Part shown: positions 1 to 10,879 of the stretch, piece by piece
Layout of the letters: each line of letters begins with the position of its first letter
Position numbering within the stretch: the first letter of the stretch is position 1
Assembly (NCBI GenBank): GCA_008330645.1
Contig: VLTN01000026.1
Span: 124,001-188,000, forward strand
Source: Cafeteria roenbergensis
Taxonomy: Eukaryota; Sar; Bigyra; Bicosoecida; Cafeteriaceae
DNA: 64,000 nucleotides
Reading direction: 5' to 3'
Position numbers and translations under genes: made by a program
The notes under the pieces: generated by a model
Databases searched by the model: none
Seen by the model: only the letters and a program-made list of their open reading frames with translations
What the model was told of the DNA's origin: nothing

Positions 1-2644
1 TCTTGGAGATGAGGCGGCGCTGCAGCGTCTGCACCTTTTGCACCAGCTCGTAGGTGGACGGGTCGGACCCTTCGAGGCGGCGCCAGCGGTGGACGTTCAT
101 CGGGTTCTCCAGCTCCTCTGCGAGCGCCTTGGTCTTGGTTCTCTCGGCCATGAGCTCGCGCTGCAGCTGCACGATCTGGCGCTGCAGGCTCTCGACGCGG
201 CCCGCCGCGGTGTTCGCCGTGACCAGCTGCCTGCGGAGGTCCCCCACCTTGAGCTTGAGGACGCGCATGTCCTCCAGCCGCTCGCTGTACTGCGCCGCGC
301 CCTTCTTCAGCGTGGACTCCATGATGTCAATCTTCTCGTGAAGCAGAGCCACTTCGTCGTTGCGACGGATGAGCTGCATGCCGACCATGTCGCGCTCGTT
401 GACCAGCTTGCCGGCCGTCCGGCGCTGCTCCGCGGCCTCGGCGTCCATCCGCTTCACCGCGGCGTTGAGCTCCGCCACAACGGCCCGCAGCTGCTGCACC
501 TCCCGCTGGGCCTTGACGAGGGCCCCGCGCAGCTCGTCGGCCTCGCGCGCCTTGTCCTCGAGCTTCTTGCTCGACGTCTTGGAGTCGAAGCGGACCGCGA
601 CCAGCGTGCGATCCTTGGCCGCATTGTCCAGCTCCAGCTGCTCCGCCTGCCGCGTTTTGGTCCTGATTTTGCGCCGCAGCTCCGTGTTTTCGTCGCGGGA
701 GGCGATGAGCTTCTTCGAGTAGCGGTTTCGCTCGTTGCGGACCTCGTCGTAGAGGGTCTTCTGTTGCCGGAGGCGCCCCTCGGCAGCCGCCTCGCGCTTC
801 TCGGCCTCCTTCACCTGGGCCTCGCGCGCCTTGACCGTGTCCGCCGCCTCGCTGCGCGCGGCCTCCAGGTCCAGGATGCGCCGCTTGAGGGCGGAGACCA
901 CCCTGTCGAGCGCGAAGAGTTTCTTGTTCAGGTCGGCGTTGACACGCGCGTACTTTTCAAGCTCCGACTCTGTGCGCTTCGCCGCCGCCTCCGTCTCCGC
1001 GGCCGCCTCCTCTGCCTCCATCTTCCGCGTGGCCTCGATGCGGACGCGCTCCGCCTCCTGCCGCACGGCGTGCTCCAGTCGCGAGACCTGGTTCTGGGCC
1101 TGCCCGAGCGCGCGCGTGCCAGTCTCTGCCTCCTTCTCCTTCTCGGTGAAGGCGGCCCTGACGGTCGCGGCCTCGGACTTGTGGTCCGCGATCTGCCGCC
1201 GGAGCGACGCCTCCACGGTCTCCGCTGCCGCCAGCTTGGCGAGCACGCGCCGCTTCTCGGCGTCCACCCGCGCGCTCTCCTGCTTGGCGCGCCGCGCCTC
1301 GTCGCGCTGCCTTGCGGTCTCGCGCTGCAGGTCGGCGATGCGCCGCTCCGCCTCCTCGGCCTTCTTCTTGTAGGCCAGCCTGTCCTTGGTGGCCAGCGTC
1401 ATCTGGTTCGCCGTGGTCTGGGCCAGGTCCTGCAGTCCCTCGATCTTGTCCTGCATGGCCTCCGCGTCCGTCACGGCGCGCTGGTACTCCCGCTCCAGCT
1501 CCGCGGCCTCGCGCTCGCGGCGGGAGAGGGTGTCCTTGACCTTATCCACCTCGGCGCGGAGGCGCGCCTGCCTGCCCGCCTCCCTGGCCTCCTCCTCCTC
1601 CCTGCTCTGCAGCTGGGCCCTGAGCTCGCTCACGAGCGCGCGCTGCTCCTTGAGCTTCTCCTTGCGTGCCTCGAGCCGGGAGAGCAGGTCGTCGGCCCGC
1701 TGCCGCTCGTACTTGGCTGCGTCTGCGGCCTCGTCGTAGCGCCGCTTGAACGCGTCCCGGGCCTCCATCACGTCTTCCAGCGTGTTGTCCTCCCCGAGCA
1801 GCCCCGTGTACCGCTTCACCACCCCGTTCAGCTGCTCAACGTCCGCCTGCAGGCGCTCCACGGTGGTCTGAGCCGCCTCCTCCTTGGCGTTTGCCGCCTC
1901 CACCATGGCGTACGCTCGCTCGACCTGCTTCCGCAGCGCCTCGATGTTGCTGTCGTCGTCTTCGGAGATGCGCAGCGCAGACGCCACCTTGGCCGCGTTG
2001 GCCATCGCCTCGGTGTTCTGCTCGCGGATCTTCTTCACCAGGCGCCGCTCGTTCGCTTGGGCCTGCGTGGGAAAGCGCAACGAAGCGCAGGGCCGCACCG
2101 CGTAGAGCACAGCGGTCGCAGGGCGGCTGGCGCGTAGACCGGTTGAAGCCCCGCACCAGGCTGCGAACTGCCAGAGCGCGCGCCGGCCCGCTCCCCGAGC
2201 CGCGAATCCCCGCGCGAGGCGGCGACGGGCGCGCCCACGCAAGCTGGGTGCGGGGGCAAGCATTGCGCTTCCGGGGGAGGGGGCGCAGGCCCAGAGGATC
2301 GGGCCCGCTGCCGGCCGGTGGGGGCTCAGCGCTCACCTTTTTCAGCGCGTCGAACAGCCGCGAGTACTCGCCCCGGAACTTTTGCAGCGTGTCGTCGCCA
2401 GTCAGCTCGTCGAGCACCTGCGGCATGCGCGCTAAATGCACTCGAATGGGGATCTCGGGGTGAGGGCTTCGCGAGCGGCGGCGGCGCTGAAGGCCTGGCA
2501 AGCCGACTGCGCCAACGCACACCACGGCCTGCCAGTGGCTCTCACGCGCTGAAAGTCCTTTTCCAGCGCGTCGAACGCTTGCGTGTCGTCGTAGTCATCT
2601 CCGCCGTCCATCGCGCCCGCGGCCTTGACCTCGGCCGCGGCCAT
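1..2644 (-). CDS. CFAP58: CFAP58 (CCDC147) flagellar coiled-coil protein, C-terminus cut by window start
   Basis: Axonemal/flagellar coiled-coil protein of the CFAP58 family, needed in other organisms for motile cilia and sperm flagella. Three exons: 2546-2644, 2337-2417 and 1-2062 (continuing out of the window); donors GTGAGA and GTGAGC, both phase 0. Exon 1 ends in ALEKDFQR and exon 2 gives VLDELTGDD then FRGEYSRLFDALKK, matching the family N-terminus (EFMRVLTEL, FRIEYEKLH). Exon 3 opens AQANERRLVKKIREQNTE and ANAAKVASALRISEDD, like the human segment ELNAEIVVNSAKVATALKLS. Near the window edge ENPMNVHRWRRLEGSDPS matches the human ENPLNVHRWRKLEASDP. About 747 residues are visible, almost entirely heptad-rich coiled coil; roughly the last 110 would lie outside. 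Start at 2644 is the first ATG before the conserved block. Divergent from EAF6, 152 bp between start codons. Confidence 0.9.
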
Positions 2645-2796
2645 TGGACTCGCGCGCCCTGGGCGTCGAGTGGAGGCCCGTTTTTCGCCTGCTGCAGGGC
2701 TCTGCAGGCCGGCTGGGTGGGCAACACCGAGGCTCGCGAACGGGCCCACTCGGGCCCAGCCCCCTGCGCGCAGCGCGAGCGCTGGGCGTGCTGTGC

Positions 2797-3146
2797 ATGG
2801 CCGAGGATGGCCACAAACTCATTGCGGCGCTGCGAGAGGACGCGTCGCTGGCAAGAGCACGGCGAAAGCAGTGAGGTTGCCCTCTGCAGCCCAAGACTGC
2901 GGCAATGCGGCCCAGAGCACGGCACAGCCGGGGCATGCGAGACGCGTATTCTCGGCTGAGCATCCCCGTCACGGTTGCGGGCCGCGCTGAGGTGATGCTG
3001 CACCGTCGCAGGATCGAGGCTGAGCTCGCTCGCGTCGAAAGGCAAGTGTTCGACCTTGAGACCACCTACCTGCGAGAGGCCCCCGAGGCCAACCTAGGCG
3101 CTGGGTTCGCCGCTGCCGTTGCGTCTGTCCGTAAGCCCTCTGGCGG

Positions 3147-3177
<31 letters not shown>

Positions 3178-3327
3178 GCGGCGGCCGCTTCGGGCGGCAA
3201 AGGCTCGGGCGACGCCAAGACCGTGAATGACGCGCATCGCATCTTTTCTGCCACGTCTGCCACCTCCCCGCTCTACGCTGCGGCCGTCAAACCGCCCGGG
3301 GCGCCAGGATCCAAGCCAGACGCGTAG
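2797..3327 (+). CDS. EAF6: EAF6/MEAF6, histone acetyltransferase complex subunit
   Basis: Small shared subunit of NuA4/TIP60 and MOZ/HBO1-type histone acetyltransferase complexes. Two exons, 2797-2870 and 3012-3327, joined across a 141-bp GTGAGG...TCGCAG intron, give 129 residues. The splice creates ARRKQIEAELARVERQVF followed by DLETTYLREAP, the diagnostic NuA4 (Eaf6) coiled-coil block (family: RRQELEETLANLERQIY, FEGSYLEDT). Further on AHRIFSATSATSPLY matches the ERLFSKSSVTS segment. Between the two conserved blocks is a Ser run encoded by TCG repeats (about 3147-3177) and a Gly/Ala-rich linker, longer than in animals. The first exon supplies an N-terminal LxxL-type helix. Divergent from CFAP58 and convergent with the BuGZ gene. 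Confidence 0.87.
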
Positions 3328-3711
3328 GCGACGGGTCTGGCTCGCGATTGCTTTTGCGACCAGCAGCGCCGCTGCGTAGCAACGCCGGTTACGCTGCGCG
3401 TGAATGTGTGTCTCGCCTGTGCATGCTGCCCATCCGATAATTGTGTCAGCCCCCACCCCCCCGCGCGCCCGCAAGCACCGGTTGGCGCCTGTGAGAATCG
3501 CAGCATGGGCGCAAGCCCATTGCACAGCAGCCCTGGCAGCCGCCGCCGCTTCGCAGTGTGGGGTCGTGGGCTCAGGCGCCGGCCGCGCATCTCTTGCATT
3601 GTTTGCACGAATTCAGGAGCCGGGCGCTGCGCGGCGGCCAGCCAAGCCGGCAGTACACCGAGGCCGCGCCGCCAGTGCAGGTGCGACTCAAACCACACCG
3701 CTGTCAAGCCG
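3328..3711. other. Convergent intergenic region, EAF6 / BuGZ
   Basis: The 384 bp between the two stop codons hold no recognisable gene. A short GTGTGT tract at about 3405-3412 lies 80 bp past the EAF6 stop, like the TG tracts seen after other stop codons in the window. Confidence 0.5.
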
Positions 3712-5252
3712 TCAAGCCGTCACGGCGATGCCCGCCTTGGCGTAACGGGGAAGCATGGCACGCTTCTCCTCAGGGCTCATGGCTTCGTCTGTGAAGACGA
3801 AGCGGATGCCGCTCGGGCCAGCGACGGCGGCGGCCGTAGCAACCTCCACTGTGTTCACAGCGGCGGGGCCAGCACCGGCACCGGCGCCGGCGCCAGCGGC
3901 GCCACCAGCAGCTGCGGGGGCGGCGGCGGCCGAGTGGGCGGGGGTCCCGCTCTCCCCCGCGGCGTGCTGCGCTGCAGGCATCACCGGGAGCGGGCTCTGC
4001 AGGCCGCCCATGCCGGACGGGGGAGGCGCCAGAGCCGACCCGTAGCCGTTGGACACGGAGGGCACGGAGGGCATGCCGAGCGAGCGACCGGGCGTGAGGG
4101 GCGCGGCGGGCGCGGCGGGCGCGGCGCTCCCCGGCGCGGAGGGGCCGGTCGGAGCCGCGCTCGCGGCCGCTGCTGGGGCGGGTTGCGGGTGGGGGGGCAG
4201 GTGGCGCATGTGTGGGGGCTGGGGGTAGCCGCCCGGGCCCATGTGCGGGGGCGGGGCCCCGTAGGCGGGCCCTCCGTATGCAGGGGGGGCGTAGGAGGGG
4301 GCCCCATAGGCGGGGGCCCCATAGGCCGGGGCCCCGTATGCCGGGGCCCCATAGGGAGGGTGGTACGGCGCGGCGCCATAGGGAGCGTGGCCGTGAGGCG
4401 GGCCCCCATAGGCGGGCTGGCCGTACGGCTGCGGCGGGGCGCCGTAGGGAGCGCCCCACCCAGCAGGGGCGGGCTGACCGGGCATTCCACCGTGCGCGCC
4501 TGGCAGGCCAGCGGGGGCTCCGCCTGGCGCCGCTGCGGCAGCGCCTGGACCCGGCGGCGCAAGCGCGGCGGCGCCAGGAGCAGCCCCTGCCGCCCCGGGC
4601 ACGGCCGCCGCAACCGGGTCCACGACAGCCACGCCCACGGGGACACCCGCGGCCGCAGCCGCCCCCGCGCCCGCCACCGCTGCCAGCGCCTCCTTGGCCG
4701 CCGGGTCGCCGTGCTCCGCCATGAGCTGGTGCATGAACCACGCGGGCGCCCCGTCCATTCCCACGCAGTTGATGTTAGGGTCGTCGTGGCCCTCCTTGGC
4801 GTTGGGAACGCGCTTCAGCTGCACCTTGTGCACCCCGTCGAGGTGGTGGCGCATCGCCGACAGCGTCCGGAGCTTGCGATTGCACTCCACGCACCGGAAG
4901 TGGCGAGCCTGCGCAACGCGCAGCAAGGGGGAGCATGCGTCAACAGAGTTTGGGGGTATTGGCGGGCTGCGCCTCGGCAACCGGCCGCGCGTCCACCGCA
5001 ACCGGGGCAGAGGGGGATGGCTTAGGGACGGTGGGCCATGCCAAACGGGAGCGGCGCGTTCGGGCCAAGCGGCGCTCCGTGCGCGCTGCGCTGCAGGGCG
5101 GGCGGCGCTGCACGTCGAGCGCAGGCAACGGCTTGCCTTCGCACCTGTTGGTGAGCCACGAGCGTGGTCTCGTCCTGGAACTCCCGCATGCAGTAGAAGC
5201 AGATGCTTGGCAGCTTCGCCTTTGCGCTGCCGCCGCGTCCTTTGCGCCCCAT
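3712..5252 (-). CDS. BUGZ: BuGZ/ZNF207-family zinc finger protein with Tyr-Pro-Gly low-complexity tail
   Basis: C2H2 zinc-finger protein of the BuGZ/ZNF207 (plant SUF4) family; animal BuGZ loads Bub3 on kinetochores, binds microtubules and phase-separates through its disordered tail. Exons 5145-5252 and 3712-4908 (36 and 398 codons, phase 0; the donor GTGCGA is atypical for this window). Exon 1: MGRKGRGG, then CFYCMREFQDETTLVAHQQ; exon 2 begins ARHFRCVECNRKLRTLSAM and HHLDGVHK, the same order as human CWYCNRDFDDEKILIQHQ, KHFKCHICHKKL, HCMQVHK. VPNAKEGHDDPNINCVGMDG matches the human VPNAIPG...YGMEGIP block. The remaining 300 residues are Pro/Gly/Ala/Tyr-rich with tandem YGAPA repeats near the middle. 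434 residues in all. No clear GLEBS (Bub3-binding) motif was recognised, so a Bub3 role is inferred only from the family. Confidence 0.87.
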
Positions 5253-5531
5253 GGCTCCTGCTCCGCTGCGACTGGCCCCGCCCTGCTACGCAGGCGCTGC
5301 GCCTGGTCTGCACTGGCCCGAACGAGCTGGGGACCTGCGCGATCTGGAGCGTGCTCCGCTCGTGTGCCGGTCGTGGCGCCGCCAGCTGGCAGAGCTGCTC
5401 GAGCGCGCGAGCCAATTGCAACCCGAGCGCCACCTGAGTGGACGCCAAGCCCCTGCGGAGAGGACCGGAGCGCGCGGGGCCGGAAGCCAGGCAGCGGGGC
5501 TCAGCCCTCCGCCGGATGGGCAAGCGGAGCC

Positions 5532-7256
5532 ATGGCTGACGACGACGGAGGCTGTTCTGGCCCGCTCGACCCAGCCGCCCTCTTGTCGGGCGTCAGCGGA
5601 GACTGGGCATGGCTGGGAGAGTGTTCGGCACAGGCCGCAGAACTGTGCGGCGCAGCGAGCGGGCAGGACGCCGCGCTCCTGCGCGACTCGGCCGTCGCCG
5701 GCCCGATGGCGCGGGCAATGGTGGCTCACGAGCGGCTGGCCACGCCGCGCGCCCTGGCATGGCTGGCGGCCACGCGACGCCTGCAGGGCTGCACCGCGCT
5801 CGCGGAAGGGGAAGCGACCGTCACCGAGGCGGAGTTTCGTCTCGCGCCCTACGAAGACGACGAGTCAGTCGGCGGGGCGGCAGAGGCGAGAGGCGGCGAG
5901 GCCGCCGATGGGGGCGCGCGCGGCGAGGGCGCAGCGCTGCCTGGCCACTCGACAGGCACGGGTGGCGGGATGGAGCAGTGGGCGAAGCTCGCGGGAGGCA
6001 GGGCGGTGCAGTGCCTCGCCGTTGCCCCGCAGTTCCGGCGGGGCTGGGAGACGGCTCTCACTGCGCATTCATCGGGCGAGGGCGGAAAGGGCGAGTGCGA
6101 CGGTGGCCACGACGCATCCGGCTCAGAGAACGGCGGCAGACCGGACGCACACGGAGCCGCGCCGACAGCCGCCGCGTTCGCGAGCGCGCTCTGGGACCTG
6201 CCCCGGGAAGACACTCTGGCCGCCGCTGCCGCGAGCGTGGCGCCGACCGTTGACATCCCGAGCCCCCCCTGCGCGCGGGGGCGCCGGAGCGGGACCGTTG
6301 CCGCCGCCCAGGCCGCCGAAACCGGAGACGGGAGTGGCGCAAGGGTGCTTCGCTCGCCAGGGTCCGAGCGGGCCGCGCAATGGCTGACGGCTGAGTCGCC
6401 GGTCGCCTGCGTGCTCGGGCCGGAGCTGATGCCTGGCGCGTCGGACAACGCGGCCGCGGCGCACCCGGTGGCGGCGACGGCTCCGCTGGGCCCGCGACCG
6501 CTGGCGCAGGAGGAGCACGGTACGGACGAGGGGAGGGCAGCCGTGCTGCTGTGGGAGGTGAGTGCGCCCCCGCCGGAGCAGGCGCCGCGGGGACGGGGCA
6601 GGCCGCGGAGGGAACGCGCAGACGCTGCGCGTGGAGAGCTGCTGGCGGTCGTGGAGTCGCTGGCGTCCTCCACGGTGCAGGGGCTGCTCGAGGCTTGCAC
6701 CAGCGCCCTGGGTGGGGGTGGGCGGCCCAGCAGCGCGGCTGCGATTGTCGGCGGCGGAATCGTGGCCGAGACAGGCGGCGTCAGCGGCTCCAGCGCTGGT
6801 GGCGGGTCGGTGGGCAGGTGGCTGCAGCGGTGGAGCGAGGCGCTGGAGCCGACGGCCATGCCGTCCGGAATGGCCGGGCTGGTGGCGCGGCGGGCTGGTG
6901 CGGTGCGGGTGGGTGACCTGCGGCCCCGCTTGGCTGGGCGCTTCGTCCTGCTGCTTGCCGGGGACGCGGGCAGCGGGGACGGGCGGTGGTACGAGATGCG
7001 GTGCGTGGACGTCCGGCAGCGGTGCGCGCACGACGACCCCAGGGACAGCTCGTTCCCGGCGGCAGTGTTCGCCAGGCTGACGCACCGTGCTGCGGCTAGC
7101 TGCTCCCGATGCGGGGTTCGACCCGGCTGCCACGCGGTGGCGGGCGGGGCGCTCGCGTGGCTTCCGGTGGACCCTGGCGACGAGGGTGCCGCCGTGTGCG
7201 GCCCGTGCTTCGAAGCGCTGCGCGAGGCGGGCGCCTTTGACGAGGGCGAGTGGTGA
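5532..7256 (+). CDS. Hypothetical protein, 574 residues, C-terminal Cys cluster
   Basis: Not recognised. Open from ATG 5532 (a Kozak-like GCCATGGCT context) to 7256 with no intron needed. The start was chosen because it is the first in-frame ATG beyond the shared promoter with the BuGZ gene, 279 bp away. The first 110 residues are helix-rich with acidic stretches, the middle is a Gly/Ala/Ser low-complexity region, and about residues 370-480 are more ordered (LLAVVESLASSTVQGLLEAC, and LRPRLAGRFVLLLAGD). The C-terminus has CSRCGVRPGC followed 26 residues later by CGPCFEALR, two CxxC-like pairs that could bind one zinc ion. Codon use matches the neighbours. A zinc-ribbon adaptor role is only a guess. 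Confidence 0.6.
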   Translation: MADDDGGCSGPLDPAALLSGVSGDWAWLGECSAQAAELCGAASGQDAALLRDSAVAGPMARAMVAHERLATPRALAWLAATRRLQGCTALAEGEATVTEAEFRLAPYEDDESVGGAAEARGGEAADGGARGEGAALPGHSTGTGGGMEQWAKLAGGRAVQCLAVAPQFRRGWETALTAHSSGEGGKGECDGGHDASGSENGGRPDAHGAAPTAAAFASALWDLPREDTLAAAAASVAPTVDIPSPPCARGRRSGTVAAAQAAETGDGSGARVLRSPGSERAAQWLTAESPVACVLGPELMPGASDNAAAAHPVAATAPLGPRPLAQEEHGTDEGRAAVLLWEVSAPPPEQAPRGRGRPRRERADAARGELLAVVESLASSTVQGLLEACTSALGGGGRPSSAAAIVGGGIVAETGGVSGSSAGGGSVGRWLQRWSEALEPTAMPSGMAGLVARRAGAVRVGDLRPRLAGRFVLLLAGDAGSGDGRWYEMRCVDVRQRCAHDDPRDSSFPAAVFARLTHRAAASCSRCGVRPGCHAVAGGALAWLPVDPGDEGAAVCGPCFEALREAGAFDEGEW

Positions 7257-7503
7257 AGCGTGCGGCCCCAGCGAAGCAGCGAACGAGAGCGGGTGTCGCT
7301 GCCAACCGTCCCTCACACAAACACAGCGCCCGAATCCGCTCGCCGCTTCGCTTGCCAAGCGGCGCGGGCCGCAGTGCGGAGACTCACCCGCTACTCCGTG
7401 GCCGCAGGCAGCCGCGGCAGCGACTCGGACGGGCAGCGCGACGCCGCTCGCTGCTCGCGGGGCTTGCAACAGGCGCGAGCAGGAGGGGCGCGGGCAAGCG
7501 AGC

Positions 7504-10500
7504 TCAGAGCTCGTCCTTGGCCTCCTCCGCCACGGCGGGCTCCTCCTCGGCCTCGGCCTCCTCCTCGAGCTCGGCGGCCTCGAGGTCCTCGTCGGTCACC
7601 TCGTCGTCGTCGGGCACCTCGATGGGCTCCTCGAGCTCGAGCGACTGGAGGTTCATGCCGCTCTGCAGCAGGCGGTACATACGCTGGGCGAAGCCCTTGG
7701 TGTCCTCCATCTGGAAGCCGGAGTTGAGCATGGCCGTGTCGTGCAGGGCCCACGCCATGTTCGCCGTCTCCTCGTCGGGGGTCTCGGCCTCGGTGGCGCG
7801 GCGGTTGAGCTCGACCACGATGGGGTGGCGGGGGTTGATCTCCATCGTCTTCTTGGAGGCCATGAACTTGGAGCGGGAGGAGTCGGCGAAGGCCTGGCTG
7901 CGCATGATGCGCTCCATGTTGGCGGAGTAGCCGTACTGGGAGGTCACCATCACTGCCGGGGCCTGGGCCACGCGGGAGGAGATGACGACCTTCTCGACCT
8001 TGTCGCCGAGGAGCTTGGTGATCATCTTCACAAGCGGCTGCATCTGGTCCTTGTAGAGGTCGGCGCGCTTCTTGTCCACGTCCTCCTCGTCGCCGAACTT
8101 GAGGTTCTCCTTGGTGATGGACTGCAGGCGGTGGCCGTCGAACTCGGGCAGGTTCTGCACGGCGTACTCGTCGATCGGGTCGGTCATGTAGATCACCTCG
8201 AGGTCCTTCGCCTTGAGGGTCTCCAGGAAGGGGCTGGCCTCCGCGGCCTCGAGGCTCTCGGCCGCGATGATGTAGATCTGCTTCTGCCACGGCTTCATGC
8301 GCGCGACGTACTCCTCGAGCGAGAAGAGGTCATCGCTGTCGGTGGACTTGGTGGTGCGGAAGCGGAGAAGCTTCGCGAGCTTGGACCGGTTGGAGGTGTC
8401 CTCGATGACGCCGAGCTTGATGCTCTTGCCGTACTGCTTCCAGAACTTGATGTACTGCCGGGACGTCTCCTTGAGGCGCGCCTCGGCCTCCTCCTCGGCG
8501 TCGTCCTGCTCCTCGCCCTCCTCGCCCTCCTCGGCCTTCTTGGCGGCCTTCTCCTCGAGCTGCTTGCGCGCGGCGATCTCGTCGCGGGCCAGCTTGCGCA
8601 GGAGCTCCAGCGACTTGCGGACCAGCTTCTTGCCCATGATCTTGAGCACCTTGTGCTGCTGGAGGGTCTCGCGGCTCACGTTGAGCGGGAGGTCGTCGCT
8701 GTCCACCACGCCTCGCATGAAGCTGAGGTAGCGGGGCAGGAGCTCGTCGAACTCGTCAGAGATGAGCACGCGGCGGACGTACAGACGCAGGGACGAGGCC
8801 TTGCCGTAGTAGTTGTCGTACAGGTCGTAGGGCGCGGTGCCGGGCACGAACAGAATGGCGCGGAACTCGATCTCGCCCTCGGCGGTGAAGTGGATCCAGG
8901 ACATGGGGTCGTCGTAGTCCTTGCTGATGGCCTTGTAGAAGCCCTTGTACTCGTTGTCGGTGATCTCCTCCTTGGAGCGCTGCCAGATGGCCTTCTGGTC
9001 GTTGACCAGCACCCACTCCTGGGTGCGCTTGGTCTCGAAGCGGGTCTTGGGCTTGGGCTCGGCGTCCTCCTCGTCCTCCTTCTCCTCGCCCTCCTCGGCG
9101 GCCTCGTTCAGGTCCTCGGCCTCCTCCTCGACCTCCTCCTCCTCGACGGGCACCTCGATCTCCTCGGTCTTGGTGGACTCGAGGTAGATGGGGAAGGTGA
9201 TGAACTCGGAGTAGCGCTTGAGCAGGTCGCGCAGCTTGGTCTCGTCGGCGAACTCGGCGGCGTCCTCCTTCAGGTACAGGGTGATCTCGGTGCCGCGGCC
9301 CAGGGTGTCGCCACGCGGGTCCTCGGCCACGCTGAAGGTGGCGTCGGCAGTGGACTCCCAGATGTGCTGGGAGTCCTCGTTGTGCTTGGACACCACGCGG
9401 ACGCGGTCGGCCACCAGGTACACGCTGTAGAAGCCAACGCCGAACTGGCCGATGAGGTTGGAGTCGCCGCCGGCGGCCACGGCCTCCATGAACTGGGCGG
9501 TGCCGGACTTGGCCACGGTGCCCAGGTTGTTGATCATGTCCTGCTTGGTCATGCCGACGCCGCGGTCGCGAATGGTCACGGTGTTGGCGTCCTTGTCGAA
9601 GGAGACGCGGAGGTCGAGCTCCGCGTTGTCCCCCTCGCCGAGCTGCTCGGGGTCAGACAGCGACAGGAAGCGGATCTTGTCGAGCGCGTCGGAGCCGTTG
9701 GAGATCAGCTCGCGAAGGAAGATGTCCTTGTTCTGGTACAGCGAGTTGATGATGATGTCCATCAGGCGGGACACTTCGGCCTGGAACTCGAAGGTCTCGC
9801 GCTTCTCCGAGAGCTGCTCCTCCTCCTCCTCCGAGAAGCCGACCACCGGGGAGCCAGCGTCGGCTGCCTCAGACCTGCGGCGGGCGGGGACGGGCGAGCG
9901 CAGGGGAGGGGCACGAGTCGCACGGGTCAGGCCGGGAGGCGCGGCGTGCCGCAAGCCACAACAAGTGTGCAGGTGCATGCCGAGGAGAGGGCCTCGCCAA
10001 AGGCGGCACGGGTCGGCGGTGCCAGGCAGACACCCTCGGCGCGACCCGGTGTGGACCCTGCTGGGGCGGCCCGCTCGCCCAAAGCAGCGCACTCGACGTC
10101 GGAGCAAGGCCGTGCGCCCCCCCATCCCGATGCGCCAGCACTGGCAACTGGCTGTGCGGCAGCGCGCCGAGCGGCGGAGCGGCGCAAGCGGGGAGGGGTC
10201 GGGCGCAAGGGCGGGACGGCCAAGCCACGTGGCTGACGCTCACACTGCGACCTCCTCTGCCATGGCAAAGATGGGCATGGCTGCGGGCACGAGACACGGG
10301 AAAGCGCGCAACACGAACAGCGGGTTGGAGGCACGCGCCCGCCCTTGCAAAGCAGTCCGCGCCGGGGCGCGCCTGCTGCGCAGGGCCGCGCCGCCGGGTG
10401 CAACGTGGCGCCGCTATGCCATGGCTTTGCACGTCGGCCACCCGGGCCGCCCACGCAGGCCAGCTCGCCGCGCTCACGGCTGAAAACGGTCGCCGCGACC

Positions 10501-10538
10501 AGAACGGTCGCCGCGAGCATCGCGGTGATGAGCCGCAT
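7504..10538 (-). CDS. HSP90B1: ER HSP90 (endoplasmin/GRP94)
   Basis: ATP-dependent chaperone of the ER lumen. Exon 1 (10478-10538) encodes only the signal peptide ([20 protein letters not shown]); exon 2 (7504-9863) holds the whole mature protein, 806 residues in total. The in-frame acceptor is taken as GAGGCAG at 9864; a CGCAG slightly upstream would break frame, so this boundary is the least certain part. GHKL ATPase motifs: [33 protein letters not shown] and [14 protein letters not shown] long Glu-rich charged linker follows ([15 protein letters not shown]), then the middle domain ([17 protein letters not shown]) and the C-terminal dimer domain. The C-terminus KDEL is the ER retention signal. 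Tail-to-tail with the unknown gene; a CA-rich tract about 180 bp past the stop is TG-rich on the sense strand. Confidence 0.95.
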
Positions 10539-10879
10539 GACTGTCCTCTCGCGCCGCGCGCGTCAAGGGTGCCCGAGGCCCGCGTCGGATCGCCACCCGG
10601 CAGAGCTCTGCCGCCTTGCCCTGCCAAGTCGGAGCATCAAGGCCCCGTCGCTCGGGCACAGCGCTCACAAGCTCGCGCACACTCGGCACGTCGGCCGCCC
10701 CTCCCGGTGCTGCGGAGGAGACTCGCAGCGGCGGCTCGTTTCAGCGGGAGTGCTTGCAGCGCAGAGGGCTTCGCTCGGCTCGCGGCACGGTTTCGCTTGG
10801 CCGGAGGCACGCACATGCAAAACGGCGGACGCAACTTTGACACTCGGCGGGCGGGGGACACGAGGTTTACAGATACATT
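10539..10879. other. Intergenic region between MPV17-family stop and HSP90 start
   Basis: 341 bp that must hold the HSP90 promoter and the 3' end of the MPV17-like gene, both read on the minus strand. No gene, TATA box or heat-shock element array (nGAAn) could be recognised. Confidence 0.4.

Noticed and set aside
2644-2797. RFX X-box-like element in the CFAP58/EAF6 promoter
   Set aside because: A ciliary gene promoter invites it, but no GTNRCC-N-GGYAAC type inverted pair was found by eye. The TGTAA dyads near 17300 also do not fit the X-box consensus.
7108-7130. tRNA B-box-like GGGGTTCGACCC
   Set aside because: It falls inside the coding frame of the unknown 574-residue protein, and no A box or cloverleaf could be formed around it.
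7087-10236. Plus-strand open frame of 1049 codons antisense to HSP90
   Set aside because: It mirrors the HSP90 codons on the other strand; in very GC-rich DNA stop codons are rare in the antisense frame. The Leu/Val/His/Gly-rich translation has no family resemblance. The same applies to long frames antisense to BRR2 (29078-31630), ARP3 (38753-40894), CFAP58 (38-2137) and SPAG6 (58637-59857).
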